Positions 10,443-22,239 of a DNA stretch of 64,000 nucleotides are shown piece after piece. Numbering within the stretch: the first letter of the stretch is position 1; each line of letters begins with the position of its first letter. The stretch is from assembly GCA_949152475.1 (NCBI GenBank), contig OX424564.1, forward strand, positions 11,656,001-11,720,000, given 5' to 3'. The stretch comes from Terebella lapidaria. Taxonomy: Eukaryota > Annelida > Polychaeta > Terebellida > Terebellidae. The notes beneath the pieces were generated by a model. The model worked only from the letters and a program-made list of their open reading frames with translations. It ran no database searches and was not told where the DNA came from. The translations under genes and the position numbers were made by a program.

Positions 10443-13411
10443 TTTTAACTGATAAATATTAGTACAATACAATCATGTATTGTTGACTCCATTAATAGAA
10501 GTTTCTGCGCTTAACTATTTTTACTCTGGATAGTAATGAAGTTAATTAGTAAACTCAATGCTAACTTTTTCAAGAATACTGCTGTTATAGCCAGAAGAAA
10601 ACTCTCTGCTACTCCTGACCTGAAGGACTTACATGTATTACTCTCGACTGGGGACAAAACTATTGGGGAGGCCTCACTAGTAAATCCAAAATGTCTTGGC
10701 AATCGACCAATTTGTTCACCATGGCAACGTAAATCAATAGGTGTCAAGACCTTACCATCAGATATGTTTCCATGAAAAATTATCGAGATTGGTTCTCCTA
10801 AAATCGTGAAAATAGAAGATTATTAATGGTGAAAAGTAATGGAGACCAAAATTTTTTCCAAAGGGTGAAAAAAAAAATCACCTAGAAATAGCCCAAAATG
10901 GATAGTACTGCGATTTGAGGCAACCATTTTTTTTTCTCCGACCCGTCAAAAATTCAAAAAGGCCGCCACTAAGAGACCGGCGATTCTAGGGGAATCAAAC
11001 TTATACACGTCACAAAGGTACATAAGAGGAATATTTTTTAAACAAAAATCTCAAAACTGATCAGACTGTTTCTGAGAAAATGGCCGTCAAAGTTCAAAAT
11101 TGAGCATTTTTCGACAAAAATGGCCGCCATTTTGGAAAAATTAAATCAAAGGTCAAATTCAAGGTCATGAGAATATTCGGCATATATCAATTCCTATATT
11201 GCTTCACAGTGGGAGCTTAGTGGACTTAACTCCTGGAACTCTTCAAGACAGTACAATTCTTGGCACATAATATCTCTCTGCAATCGTTTAGGCCGCTGAG
11301 GCCAATTTACACATTCCACACCATATATTTAACACTCAAGGTCATCTGAGGTCAAGCTCAAGGTTTTATTCTGTGCCATATAGGTATTCTATATGTCCAT
11401 AATGCAAACATAGCTCTACCTACAAGCATTTCATCTGCAAAGGCAAATTTGGGCATTTTTTACTGTAAAAGGCTATTTTGACCTTTCAAGGTCATCAAAG
11501 GTCAAGTTCAAGGTCACCACACAAGTCCCCCTATATGACTTCCCGTTTGAAAGTGCAGCTCCCCTTATGAAGGAAAAAATCTAAGTTCAATATTTTTTTC
11601 AAAGGGTGAATTTTTTTTTTCTCCTGAAAATAACCCAAAATGCGCTTTGGGCAGAAAAAAAATTTTCCGTCAAAAAATCAAGATGGCCGGCGCACGCAGG
11701 CAGGAGATTCAAGGGCAACTAAACTCATACACATCATGGAGGTACATCAGAGAATCCTTTAAAACAAAAATCTCAAAACTGATCAGCCAGTTTTCGAGAA
11801 AACGGCCACCAAAGTAAAAAATTGGCCATTTTTCGACGAAAATGGCCGCCAAATGAGCAAAAACGATTGAATAAAAAAATTAGCCAAGAGGCTAAGGAAG
11901 GTTACCGGACAAAATATGTTTTATAATTTAGATCTCAAAACGCTCAATTTTAGCCATTTTGTCACCTGACCTTGAAGTAAGGTCAAATCCAAGATCACGA
12001 AAATATACAACATATATTATTTCCCATATGTCCACAATGGATTCCTATGCTGCAAGGTCGATAATAAGCGAGGTATTAGCAATTTTGTGAGTTGACCTTG
12101 AAAATGAGAGCAAAGGTCAAATTCAAGGTCACGAGAATATTCAGCATATATCACTTCCTATACTAGTATGTGCACAATTGATTCCTGAGCTGAAAAGTCA
12201 GAAAAAAAATATCAAAGCTGTTGATACAGCTTTCCTGAGCTGTATCAACCAAGATATCAGCCATTTTGTGCTCTGACCTTGAAAATGAGGTCAAAGGTCA
12301 AATTCAAGGTCATCAGAATATTCAGCGTATATCATTTCTTATATGTACACAATTGATTCCTAAGCTGTAAAGTCAATGATAAGCGAGATATTGGCCATTC
12401 AGTCCTGTGACCTTGAAAATTAGGTCAAAGGTCAAATTCAAGGTCGTGAGAACATTCAGCATGTAACATTTCCTATATGTCCGCAGTTGATTTCTAACCT
12501 GTAAATTCGATAATAAGGGAGATATTAGCCATATTGACCTGTGACCTTGAAAATTAGGTCAAAGGTCAAACTCAAGGTCACGACAATATTCAGCATATAT
12601 CATTTCCTATATGTTCACAGTTGATTCCTAAGCTGTAAAGTCGATAATAAGCGAGATATTAGCCACTTTGTCCTGTGATCTTGAAAATTAGATCGAAGGT
12701 TGAATTCAAGGTCACGACAATATTCATCATATATCATTTTCTATATGTCCACAAATGATCCCTCAATATTAAGTGAGATATTTGGAAAAATGTGTCTCAT
12801 TTTAAAGCATAGGAGAATATAACATGGGAAAGTCCCAATTTGGCCGAGTTTGGCAACGAAAAGAACAGGGGTATATATATGAGAAGTGTTTTGCATCAAG
12901 ATGAAAAAAAAAGTTACTGAACTGATTCTGAAGAAACAACTTTCAAAGTCCATAATTTGTCCTGTAACCTTGAAAATTAGGTCGAAGGCCAAATTCAAGG
13001 TCACGATAATATTCAGCGTAGGCTATATCATTCATATATGTTCACAATAGATTCCTAATAGATTCAATAGATTCAATAGATTCCTAATCTCTAATCTCAT
13101 TATTAAATGAGGTATTTGGGAAAATTGTCTCCCATTTTAAATCATAGGAGACTTTAACATGGGAAAGTCCCATTTGGGCCGAGTTTGGGCCACTAAAGTC
13201 AGAAATCGGTCTTTTTTTGTCAAAAAAATGGCCGCCATTTTGAAAAAAAATCGAAAATCAAATAACTAAAAAATAACTCCCTTTTGAAATATTTTTAGGT
13301 ATTTTTGAACAAAATTTCACAAAGATTCGATTGTAAGCTTTAAGGATGCACGGACGACGGACACAACTCCATGGCAATATAGGTTATCGGACCTATGGTC
13401 CGGTAATCTAA
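10443..13411 (+). mobile_element. Mobile DNA with a minisatellite and a possible Helitron-like 3' end
   Basis: The first 350 bp resemble internal parts of copy A (CCATGGCAAC context at about 10722 and TCAATAGGTGTCA after it). From 10830 there is low-complexity DNA rich in ATGGCCGCCA and AAGGTCAAATTCAAGGTCA. The right end at about 13388-13411 has the hairpin CGGACC-TAT-GGTCCGG followed by TAATCTAA, a CTRR-type terminus as in Helitrons. The following base is A rather than the usual T, so the boundary is uncertain. No coding frame is credible. Confidence 0.45.
11930..13060. repeat. Minisatellite with AAGGTCA-rich units
   Basis: About seven to eight diverged copies of a unit of roughly 120-135 bp. 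Each contains TGACCTTGAAAATTAGGTC, then GGTCAAATTCAAGGTCACGA, then ATTCAGCATATATCATTTCC and a segment ending GCGAGATATTAGCCA. The AGGTCA half-sites look like nuclear receptor half-sites, but they recur as part of the repeat and are not by themselves evidence of regulation. Confidence 0.7.
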
Positions 13412-14316
13412 AAACGAAAAAAAAAACGGCTCTGGGTATAAGCCCAAGGAATGTTTTTAGTAAATTTTCAGAAAAAATAATCAAGGCAAATAAAAGTTAT
13501 TTGCCGGACGGACGGGCTAATCCATGCCTCAAACTGGGAAACACCCGGGCGCCGTGCACCAGTTGCCTTGCAAAATAGATCCATACCAGTAATGCCACAG
13601 TAAGTCGATCTATATGGATGATAGGCCTACTGATAGGCCTACTTTTTACCAAAACATACTTTTCAGGTTATACCGAACCTTTGATCCACATTTTTAGCTT
13701 ACTGGCCCATGTCGTGGTCGTCTAGCCGTGGTCGTCTAGCCCGCCACCGGCTCCCGTCCACCCCCCCCCCCCCCTCCCCTCGCTCCCCCCTGTCTTTGAG
13801 CCTCGTTTTGGGTGCTCTGATCCCACGTGCCTGCGCACGCCAGACTGCTGCAGCAGACATTTGCCAATCGCTGAGCCTGATACACGGCCGGATCATCAGA
13901 CATGATGACGCGCGTTTGATCGTTTTCTAAAAATCGCCACAGAATCTACGTAACAAAAATATTGATGTATACTTACGGTTTAATGTTTCCGCTATGTCAT
14001 GGCCAAAGTTTTGAACAAGATACTTGAAAACATCCGCCGATGTCCACTGATTCACGTTTTCGTCTGCCATCTTGCTGATACACTTGATTTGTGATGAGCG
14101 CGTGCGGTTGCTGGATCAGCGCATGCGTTGATGTCACGTGTTAAAATATCTAGTTTTGAGAAAATTTATCTTATTTTACGTTAAATCTAGAATCTAGTTT
14201 AGACCTAGCGTATTCCCGCGCATACAGGCGCATGCGCCTATAAATGAAACAATGCCTTTTTGGGCACACGCGGATTTATAATTCTGCCTCATATATAGGC
14301 ACATGCGCCTTTATAT
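13412..14316. other. Intergenic region, no gene recognised
   Basis: Contains a C-rich run at about 13762-13785 and a GC-rich stretch to 13880. Two open frames here (one per strand) are both products of this composition. At 14220-14320 there are repeated GCGCATGCGCCTATA-like words that lead into the palindromic element. Confidence 0.4.
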
Positions 14317-14818
14317 ATGGTAGGCCAAACTAGTCAGAACTGAACTTTGTTGCGCGCAATAAATATGGAATTATATCGCGCAGTAAATCAACCAATCAAG
14401 TGAGGTGATTTATATCGCGATCAAAATATAGTTATGTCACGCTATATGTCAACCATTCATAACCCGTCTTTAATGCGCGATGCATTTCAAATTATATTTA
14501 TTGCGGGAATGAAATCATAGGTTGTCATTGGATGACTTACTCCGCGATCTAAATCAAATTGTACCGCGCCATAAAACACTTTACGTGATTGGCGGGTTCA
14601 CTGCGCGATACAATTCCTGAATTAATGCGCGCAATAAGTATCCTTAAATCTGTCGCGCATGAAGAGACGGTATATGAATGGTTGGAATTAATGCGCGATA
14701 TAAATATATTTTGATCGCGCCATAAAACACCGTCCATGATTGGTTAATTTATTGCGCGATATAATTGCATATCCATTCCGCGCAACAAAATTTACTTATG
14801 ACCAATTTGGCCAACCAT
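14317..14818. mobile_element. Palindromic MITE-like element studded with CGCG motifs
   Basis: The outer ends are inverted copies: ATGGTAGGCCAAAC on the left and ATGGTTGGCCAAAT on the right (read inward on the minus strand). The arms stay alignable for about 200 bp each, both running through TTTGTTGCGCG, TTATATCGCGCA, TAAATTAACCAATCA-like words and CGCGATCAAAATATA. CGCG or GCGC words occur every 20-40 bp in an otherwise very AT-rich background. AT-rich flanks make the target duplication unreadable (TTTATAT on the left, ATTTATA on the right). Confidence 0.7.
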
Positions 14819-14832
14819 ATTTATAAGGCTCT

Positions 14833-17000
14833 GCGCGGGGCGGGTTTGCTCGCGCGAGCCGCGGGTCCCTCAGCCCGCGGTGCGGTGCGGGGCGGACATT
14901 GACTCCAACATTGCGGTGCGGGACGGGCCTGAAGTTTGGAGACTGCGGTGTGTGGGTGGGCAATCTATGGAATTCCGGTGCGGCCACGACTTGCGAGTGT
15001 CGACATGCGACTTGCGTGATGTGACTTACGTGAAGCTCCACGACTTGCGACATGCGTCTTACAAGTTGCGATATGCGTGCTGTGACCATGTTGACATGCG
15101 TTATACGACATGCGTGTTGCGAGTTGCCTGTTGCGAGTTCCGAGTAAGCGAGTTGTGGGCTGGGTGTTGAAATTTAAGATTTCTAGCGGTTTTAGAATAG
15201 AAATATTTTTTTTTGGCGTCCACGATCGGAACAGACCGAGGAACAGACGTTGTTGGCTTTGAACAAACTAGACTCGGATCTCCCAGTATGTATGGAATTC
15301 CGGTGCATTGACGACTTGCGAGTGGCGACTTGTGTGTTGCGAGTTGCGTGTTGCGACTTGCGTGGGGCCTCTTGTGAGTTGCGTGTTGCGAGTGTAGTGT
15401 TGTGAGTTGCGTATTATTCGGCGGTGTTGAGGTTTTTGTGCTATTTTGAAATTAGATGCATGCTGTCTACAGTATGCTTGGTGAAAGATAAAATCTGCAT
15501 CACCGGTAATTGAATTGTTTTTATATAATATATATTGTATTGTATACATGTATTGTAATTGTGATACAGTCTGTGACACTGCCACAGTGATTCACTAAAA
15601 TCACCTCAGATATCTCTTTATGACTTGATTCTTGCCAATTACTTTTGAGCATTGAAATATAGTTAAAAGTGTCTGACTTATGTGGAGAAAATATAATATA
15701 TATAGGGTCTGGGCCAATATGGGATTTTATACTACCGCGTTCGCTATAATCATTTTAGCGAACGCGGCCTACTATATTACAATGACTGCAATATATTCCC
15801 ACACAAGTCGAGAATGATGCAAACTGGCATAGGCTTATGTCCCACATTTTCCAAGATCGCATCAGAAAAGAATTTCAGCTTAGGCCTATAGTCATCATTG
15901 CAACCATTGGCATAAATTTCTTCACAAGAATGTTCTTTACATTGAGCGCATTTCACAAGCACTGGTTCATATGAACTAGTTCATATGAACCAATTCATAC
16001 GAACCATAGAAAAGGTTCATATGAACTGGTTCAAGTAAAAGTTAGACCAAATCACAGAAAGTTGAACCAGTGGACACTTGGACCTATAACTGCTCAGAAT
16101 TTGTAGAAGTAAAGACAATTGCCCATTGTTCACATGAATGGTTGCTATGGGGATATTTGCTATTTTAGAAAGTCAACAATGCATGTAGAAGTTCCAACAT
16201 TTGAGAAGTGGTTCATATGAACCTGCACGTTTCACAGGAAAAGTTCATATGAACCAGTTTGTATTTGGTTCATCTTTTTGAGATTTGGTGCAAGTTTGAG
16301 ATTTTTGGTTCAACTTTTTGGTCCAAAACATGAACCAGTTCATATGAACCTGTGACTAAGAAACGCGCTCATTGATCAAGTTCTTCCATATCAAAATGTA
16401 CCCCCATATTTTCAGCCCAAAAGTGATCGGGAAACTCGTGAATCGTGATCAGGTTGACCCGAAGGTTTTGCAGAATTTTCGGAATTTTCGGATCACGCAA
16501 GTCGCAACACACAAGTCGCAACACGCAAGTCGCCATTTGCAAGTCGCGGCCGGCCGCACCAGAATTCCATAGTTCAAAGCCATCAACTTCTGTACTTCGG
16601 TCTGTTCCGATTGTGGACGCCAAAAAAAGATATTTCTTTTCTAAAAAAAACGCTAGAAATCTAAAATCTCAACACCCAGTCCACAACTCGCTTCCTCGGA
16701 ACTCACAACAGGCAACTCGCAACACGCATGTCGCATAACGCATGTCACCATAGTCACAAGGCGCATATCGCAACTTGTAAGACGCATGTCGCAAGTCGTG
16801 GTACGTCACGCAAGTCACATCACGCAAGTCGCAACACACAACTCGCAACTGGCATGTCGCCACTCGCAAGTCGTGGCCGCACCGGAATTCCATAGCAATC
16901 TGATGTCAGGTGCGGTGCGGTGCGGGCTCATTTTTTGTCAAAGGACCGCGTGGGACCGCACCGCGTAGGACCGCACCGCGGCCCGCATACAATTTTTACA
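14833..17000. repeat. Very long inverted repeat with decamer-array arms
   Basis: The left arm (about 14965-15420) and right arm (about 16495-16895) are inverted copies that align over about 430 bp with roughly 90 percent identity by eye. Each arm begins CTATGGAATTCCGG at its outer end, then runs through dozens of degenerate copies of the decamer GACTTGCGAC, a CTGGGTGTTGA segment, a TTTTTTTGGCGTCCAC segment and a GGAACAGACCGA segment. Outside each arm is GC-rich DNA made of TGCGGTGCGG (14870-14960 and 16905-16985). The spacer of about 1.1 kb holds the GTTCATATGAAC palindromes. No protein is encoded; it could be a fold-back transposon or the product of an inverted duplication. Confidence 0.75.
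15965..16349. repeat. Cluster of six GTTCATATGAAC palindromes
   Basis: Six perfect copies of the 12-bp palindrome GTTCATATGAAC begin at 15965, 15979, 16015, 16211, 16243 and 16338. There are also near-copies such as AATTCATACGAAC and scattered GGTTCAA half-sites. They sit in the loop of the long inverted repeat. Whether they are protein-binding sites or decay products of an old tandem repeat cannot be decided here. Confidence 0.7.
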
Positions 17001-17120
17001 ATATGATGGAGTTGTGGAATAAAATCGTGGACGATTTTCTTGTGACCCAGTGATGTCAAGACCCATATACATATGTTCTATGTGTGTATTAATGTCATAT
17101 CATATGATATATATGTACAG

Positions 17121-17339
17121 GGCAGTCTGGAAGTCCAAATGTATTCTACACGTAAGTTTGACAAACGTTTCCAATCATATGAAATAGAAGAACCAGAAAA
17201 TCCTGAAGGTTTAATCCTCGTCAAGTCATCTGACCTTCTTGATCACAAGCCCTATTTTGTCATAACTCTGGCAGACAAACATTACGTACCAGTCTGGCAT
17301 GATATGACAGACGTGGCAAAGATTTATGTAGATTGTTAA
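17121..17339 (+). CDS. Possible orphan terminal exon, unknown protein
   Basis: An open frame of 72 codons and a stop follows a good splice acceptor (ATATATGTACAG). Its composition is protein-like: it contains RFQSYEIEEPENPEG and the end LADKHYVPVWHDMTDVAKI. No partner exon, promoter or known domain could be found in the flanks, so it may be an exon remnant of a gene or element that was moved here. It is not recognised as any family. Confidence 0.3.
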   Translation, partial: GSLEVQMYSTRKFDKRFQSYEIEEPENPEGLILVKSSDLLDHKPYFVITLADKHYVPVWHDMTDVAKIYVDC

Positions 17340-20300
17340 TGAGTGTCATAATGGATGATGAAACTACCATTATCACCAGTATATATACAAATGATATACC
17401 GGAATAGCTGGTACATAGTCCTAAGCATTATGTTCTACGTGTATATAAGCTCATTGTATTCGTTGAGATACTGCCTTAATTTTGTCACTCGCATGTAGTT
17501 GTGGTGCCACTGTTCGTTCACTAATCATTGCATGACATAATGGGCGATGACAACTACTATAATGATATACAATGGATGCTAAGCACAGTCAGACTTAAGC
17601 ATGATGTACACATGCAAGCTCCCTGTATTTGTTAAGATATTCTCCGAATTTTGTCACATGTATAGATACATTGTGGTAATAAATATTCAAAACCAAGATT
17701 TATTGTCTTTTAGTTTGATTACTAGTATACAATATACTGCTCAGTATACATCCCAACTTGAATCTACATATGGAAATATGGTTGTTTTGAAAGGGTACTC
17801 TCAATTACTGAAGAGAATACTTGGTACACGACAATATATATGTAGTAATTTTAGCGACTGTTACTCCCGTCCCTCCCGCGCACTACACATTTCCACAACA
17901 AACATTCATTCTACATGACTTACATACAGGACAGGTACATACTATACGATCACAAGCATAAACTCCATGTAGTCATGATTACACACACAGGTCAAACCAC
18001 GCACCTGCGGCCCCACTTGTTCAGTACACTCGGCCCCGTTTACTCGGCCTTGACCTTCACATGCACTGACTTCTAAACATAGAACTTGACACACATACTC
18101 CACACATCACGTGCACAGATACAGGCATTACAAGTATTGACACGAGCCGGGGAAACCCACTTTCCCGGTGACATCAACGCATTGCAGCATACATTCGACC
18201 AATCACAACACCGCATACACTTGGCGGGAAATTACACAAGCACATGATCCCTCGGCCCCAGTTATCTGCGCAGTTTAGTAGAAGTGTTCAATGAAGACGG
18301 TCGTGTTTTATATTGTAACAAGAAGAACGGCCGTGAAAGTATAAGTGAATATATAAAGATATACTGTGGATATACGTGATTGAAGATATAAGAAGGACTA
18401 TAATAATAGGAATATATTCGACCGGGAAATCACCGACGTAGGTGTGAGCGGCCCCGATTGTGGTGTGTGTGTGGACATCAGCATTATCGCCACAATAAAC
18501 AGTTTGAATTGAACTGCCGGCTTTTTGGTCTGTTTGCACGACATTACAGACACTCGGCTTGATACGGGCCAAAGAACCGTATTCTTCACATATAATATTC
18601 CCTTGGATATTTCACATACAAACAGGGGAGCTAGGCAAACGAAGACATACAAAGAAGAAACAAATTAAATATGACACTAGAGTAATACGATTTAGTGTAT
18701 CAATTAGTGTCAAGGATATATTCACACTGAAATCACAAATGCAGAACAGAAATGAATAAAATTACAACAAACCAGCATGGGTGTTATACAGAAACCAACC
18801 AAATTACAAGAAACATGTATATAGAACTGAATGACGTGTATTAGAATTTGTGCACTATATAGGGTTCCGGTGTAGCTATAGTGCAAGCAGGCGTAGTGGT
18901 TGATATGAAAGAAAGCACTTGACCTGAAAAATAGATGGCATGTAGGGAAAGTACTTCAAGTACACGTACAATATACAATAATGCATGCATGCATAAACAT
19001 CTGAATGTACCAGTGGTATATATACTGTTCTGTGGGTATATAGATTCAAGATATCACACTTTCTTGAATATTATCATTTTTCTCAATAAATCAAGATTAT
19101 CAATCCAGAATTTAGACATAATATCTGTGCTATCTTGCTTTGAGAAAATTACAAGCAAACCACTCCCATTTTTAGATAACGGGTTCAGCATAGTAACAGA
19201 CAAGAATAAAAATCTTAAATTGTATTTTATTTTCTAATAGTCTGAAAATAAGATAATATTTTTTACTGTGTGATATGTATATCGAATATGAAAAACCAAA
19301 TCAATAAAAAAGACCCCAGGGTCTGAGCAAGTTTCTGGCTAGAAGTTAGTCAATGCTCAGGAAGGCAACCCAAATGAGTAAATGCAAACCATCTGAGTGT
19401 TCCGTGTACATGCTAAAGAATCTTATATGACGTCTCTTGGTCACTCAAAGTCAAATTCATAGTCAGCAGCAGAGAGCTAGCATATGACTACGAATATAAT
19501 TATGCTCTCAATTGGAAATTAAATGGCATCGTTCTGTATATTCTAACATGCGGACACTTCTTCAACATGGGAAAACCCAAGTGGCAAAAAATTCGATATA
19601 GTGATTCAAATCCGCCGGCAAAAAACATAGGCTTATTTTCGTAAGTAGTTAATAAATTAAACTGTTTAAGAAATTAAGTAACTAGCCATTGTTATGGAAA
19701 AAAGGTCATCCAAGACAAAAGCACACCTACCATGCCAGCATATATGACTATACTAGTATGACCCCACTTCAACTTTAGGTCATAAACTGGTGCATTTTCC
19801 TTCAACATGGAAAGTTCCCTTTGAGCCCTATAGGGTCAAATGGTAACTTCTAGAGATTTAATCAAACCGACCAGCATACATCGAGGAGCTATTGGTACAT
19901 GTTGTTGTAGAACAAAACCCACTAGGCTAAATCAGTTACTAGACAGATTTGTTCATTGGATAAAATGTGGTCATTTCAAAGTCACCAAGAGATAACTCCC
20001 TTATTTGCATTAATATGCTCCATATCAGACAAAACCTCCATTTAGAGCACTCGATAAGATCTACAAATGAAGTCAATTTCACAGACACCATTCTATGGCA
20101 AACAGAGACAGTCAGCTATGTCTTCAGGCGGCCAATCTGCAGAGGCGAATCTACAGATGGTGATGATGTAGAAACAACATTGATATTGAGCACTTAGCAT
20201 TATCACATTTTAAGGTCAGGATAGGACGTTTATGGATACCTGACCTACCTCTAATCTATCTCCAAAGAGCAGCGTGTTCATTTCAGACCTAGTTTGACCT

Positions 20301-20993
20301 TGATGTCGACCATTCAAGGTCTTCCAAAACCTCATTGGTGATTTCCTTCCGGTGTATCTGCAACTGTTCAGGCCCCGTAATACACATGTACTTACAGTAG
20401 GCCTACTCCTCATGGAGCATGGTGCCAATTCCGTCGACTGAAGCAAAACAGTAATCACACGTAATATTGTGGTGGTAATTTTTCTAAAATTTTAATAAAG
20501 ATCACATTGCTGTCATGTTTACTTCTTAGTAGACCCTTTACCCAGAACAATCTTCACATTTTTTTGCTGTTGTGAAAATGGGCATTTTAAACCCATGCCA
20601 TGCATTTTAAACCCATGCCATTTTCAATTATGAAGACTTATTAACAGTAGTTTCTCATCATTCATCATGCACCAGTACTCAGGTGTATACTAGTAATAAA
20701 ATCATTATCTACGAGCATATACGTATCTTTAAACACAATTGTAAACAGATGACTATCGCTTGGTACCAAAAGTCCAAATTACACATACTGAGAGGGACAT
20801 GTAATATCATCGTAGGTCAAGGTCAAATGCACCGAAAGATCGATGCTCCAAAGAACTCCCTGTGAGCCTGTTTCCATTAATGCATTACAAGTAGCATATC
20901 CGTTTACACGAATTTACACAAGAGTTATGTCTCCAGAAGTGAATTAGTCCGTTTGAGGTCTGCAATGGCCTTGATATTGACGACTCAATGTCA
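17340..20993. other. Intergenic region, no gene recognised
   Basis: Mostly AT-rich DNA without coding frames. A CCAAT- and GGCGGGAA-bearing stretch at about 18150-18260, followed by TATATAAAG at about 18352 and AATAAA at about 18495, looks like a compact promoter-plus-poly(A) unit. No second copy is present to support a repeat family. TATATA and TACTAGTA words are frequent. Confidence 0.35.
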
Positions 20994-21044
20994 TCTGATC
21001 AATTTTACATCTGTGACTCGGTCAAAGATGTAAAATTGATCAGA
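20994..21044. repeat. Perfect 19-bp hairpin
   Basis: TCTGATCAATTTTACATCT at 20994-21012 is followed after 13 bases by its exact inverted complement at 21026-21044. The perfect pairing makes a strong stem-loop if transcribed. No gene lies near enough to give it a role as a terminator, and it is as likely to be a tiny mobile-element remnant. Confidence 0.6.
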
Positions 21045-21204
21045 TTTCTTCTTCCACCATAATATAATGAAACCTTTACCTGTATCTGTAACTATTTTAA
21101 TAGAAAGCAATCTCTCCAAATACAAGTACAAATGTAAATTCATCGCGAAGTTTCAAACGATTATAGGCATATTGATTGCATGGTCTAAGGCCGGGACACC
21201 CTCT

Positions 21205-21628
21205 TAACGTAGTCCGCTACAAACAGGGAGGTAATGTAAAGTCAAAATTCGAAAGTTTTATCTTGAATATTTTCTCTTCAAAATAACATATATTATAGAG
21301 TAACTGATCAGCATTCTGATACTGAAAAGAAAATAGGGGGTCACCGTGCTGGTTTCTTCGACATATTCGATCAAAAATCACAATCATTTACTAAAATGAC
21401 TTAATTTATGGTATTTTTACACATTTTTTTGCCCATATTCACATCTTGCATCGTGTTTTCCAAGAGAACGGATACGGTGACCCCCTATTTTCATTTCGGT
21501 TTTAGGATGCTGATCAGTTACTCTATAAAATTTGTCATTTTGAAGCTCTAGATTTTGTTAATACAGTCATTTATTCTGAAAAACTCTTTGACCCCCTCCC
21601 CTCACTGTTTGGAGCGGACTTCCTTAAG
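21205..21628. mobile_element. Palindromic MITE-like element
   Basis: Inverted arms meet around 21410. The outer parts pair GTCCGCTACAAACAGGGAGG on the left with its diverged complement on the right. The inner parts pair TATAGAGTAACTGATCAGCAT and GAAAATAGGGGGTCACCG at 21297-21350 with their complements at 21478-21535. It carries no coding sequence. Confidence 0.6.
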
Positions 21629-21649
21629 ATCTTTATGGAATCCCGGGTA

Positions 21650-21990
21650 TGGAATTCCTATAAAATTCCGGTCACGACACCAACTTGTGGCTTGTGATTT
21701 TACAACTTGTGAGTTGCGTTTCCATAATAAACTGACTTGTGAGTTAGAACTTGCGACAAGGGATTCCATACTGAACAGTATTTCGATTTGGGAAAGCTTC
21801 TCACATGTCACATCTCGTGTGTCACAAGAGATGCGACAATTTTTATGGCGGTCATGACTTCAACTTGTGACTTGAGATGTGACTTGTGACAAGCTTTTCC
21901 ATAATAAACTACTGATTAGTATGTCACAAGTTCAAGTTGCAAGTCACAAGTCAAAAGTTGATGTCTTGACTTGTGACTTGCGATTAAACA
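21650..21990. repeat. Decamer array beginning TATGGAATTCC
   Basis: This starts with TATGGAATTCC and continues with degenerate copies of GACTTGTGAC and its complement, in both orientations. It is the second locus of the same decamer family seen in the long inverted repeat at 14.9-16.9 kb and again at 63.3 kb, but with TGTGA replacing most TGCGA. Confidence 0.6.
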
Positions 21991-22239
21991 GTAGTTTAGT
22001 ACGAAAAGGTCACCGGAGAAATGTACAATAATGTGATTTCCTATCCCTCCATGATAATTGATACAAACTCTACATGTATCTGCAAGTCCATCCAGCCATG
22101 CTGCACAGCTGCGTGGACACTCTTTCGTTTTGAGTAAATCACAAGTTTTCAAAGCCCTTTTTATTCAAGTTGAAAAAAAATCACCGATTTCTTTTTCTAA
22201 ATGAAACTGAAAAGATCAGTTAGTGAGGACTAGCCCCAC

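Noticed and set aside
11100-13060. AGGTCA words as nuclear receptor response elements
   Set aside because: They are part of the minisatellite unit and occur in the same way in several unrelated mobile segments.
17940-18560. A promoter plus poly(A) pattern suggesting a solo long terminal repeat
   Set aside because: No matching second copy, no clear ends and no flanking duplication are visible, so it is not called.
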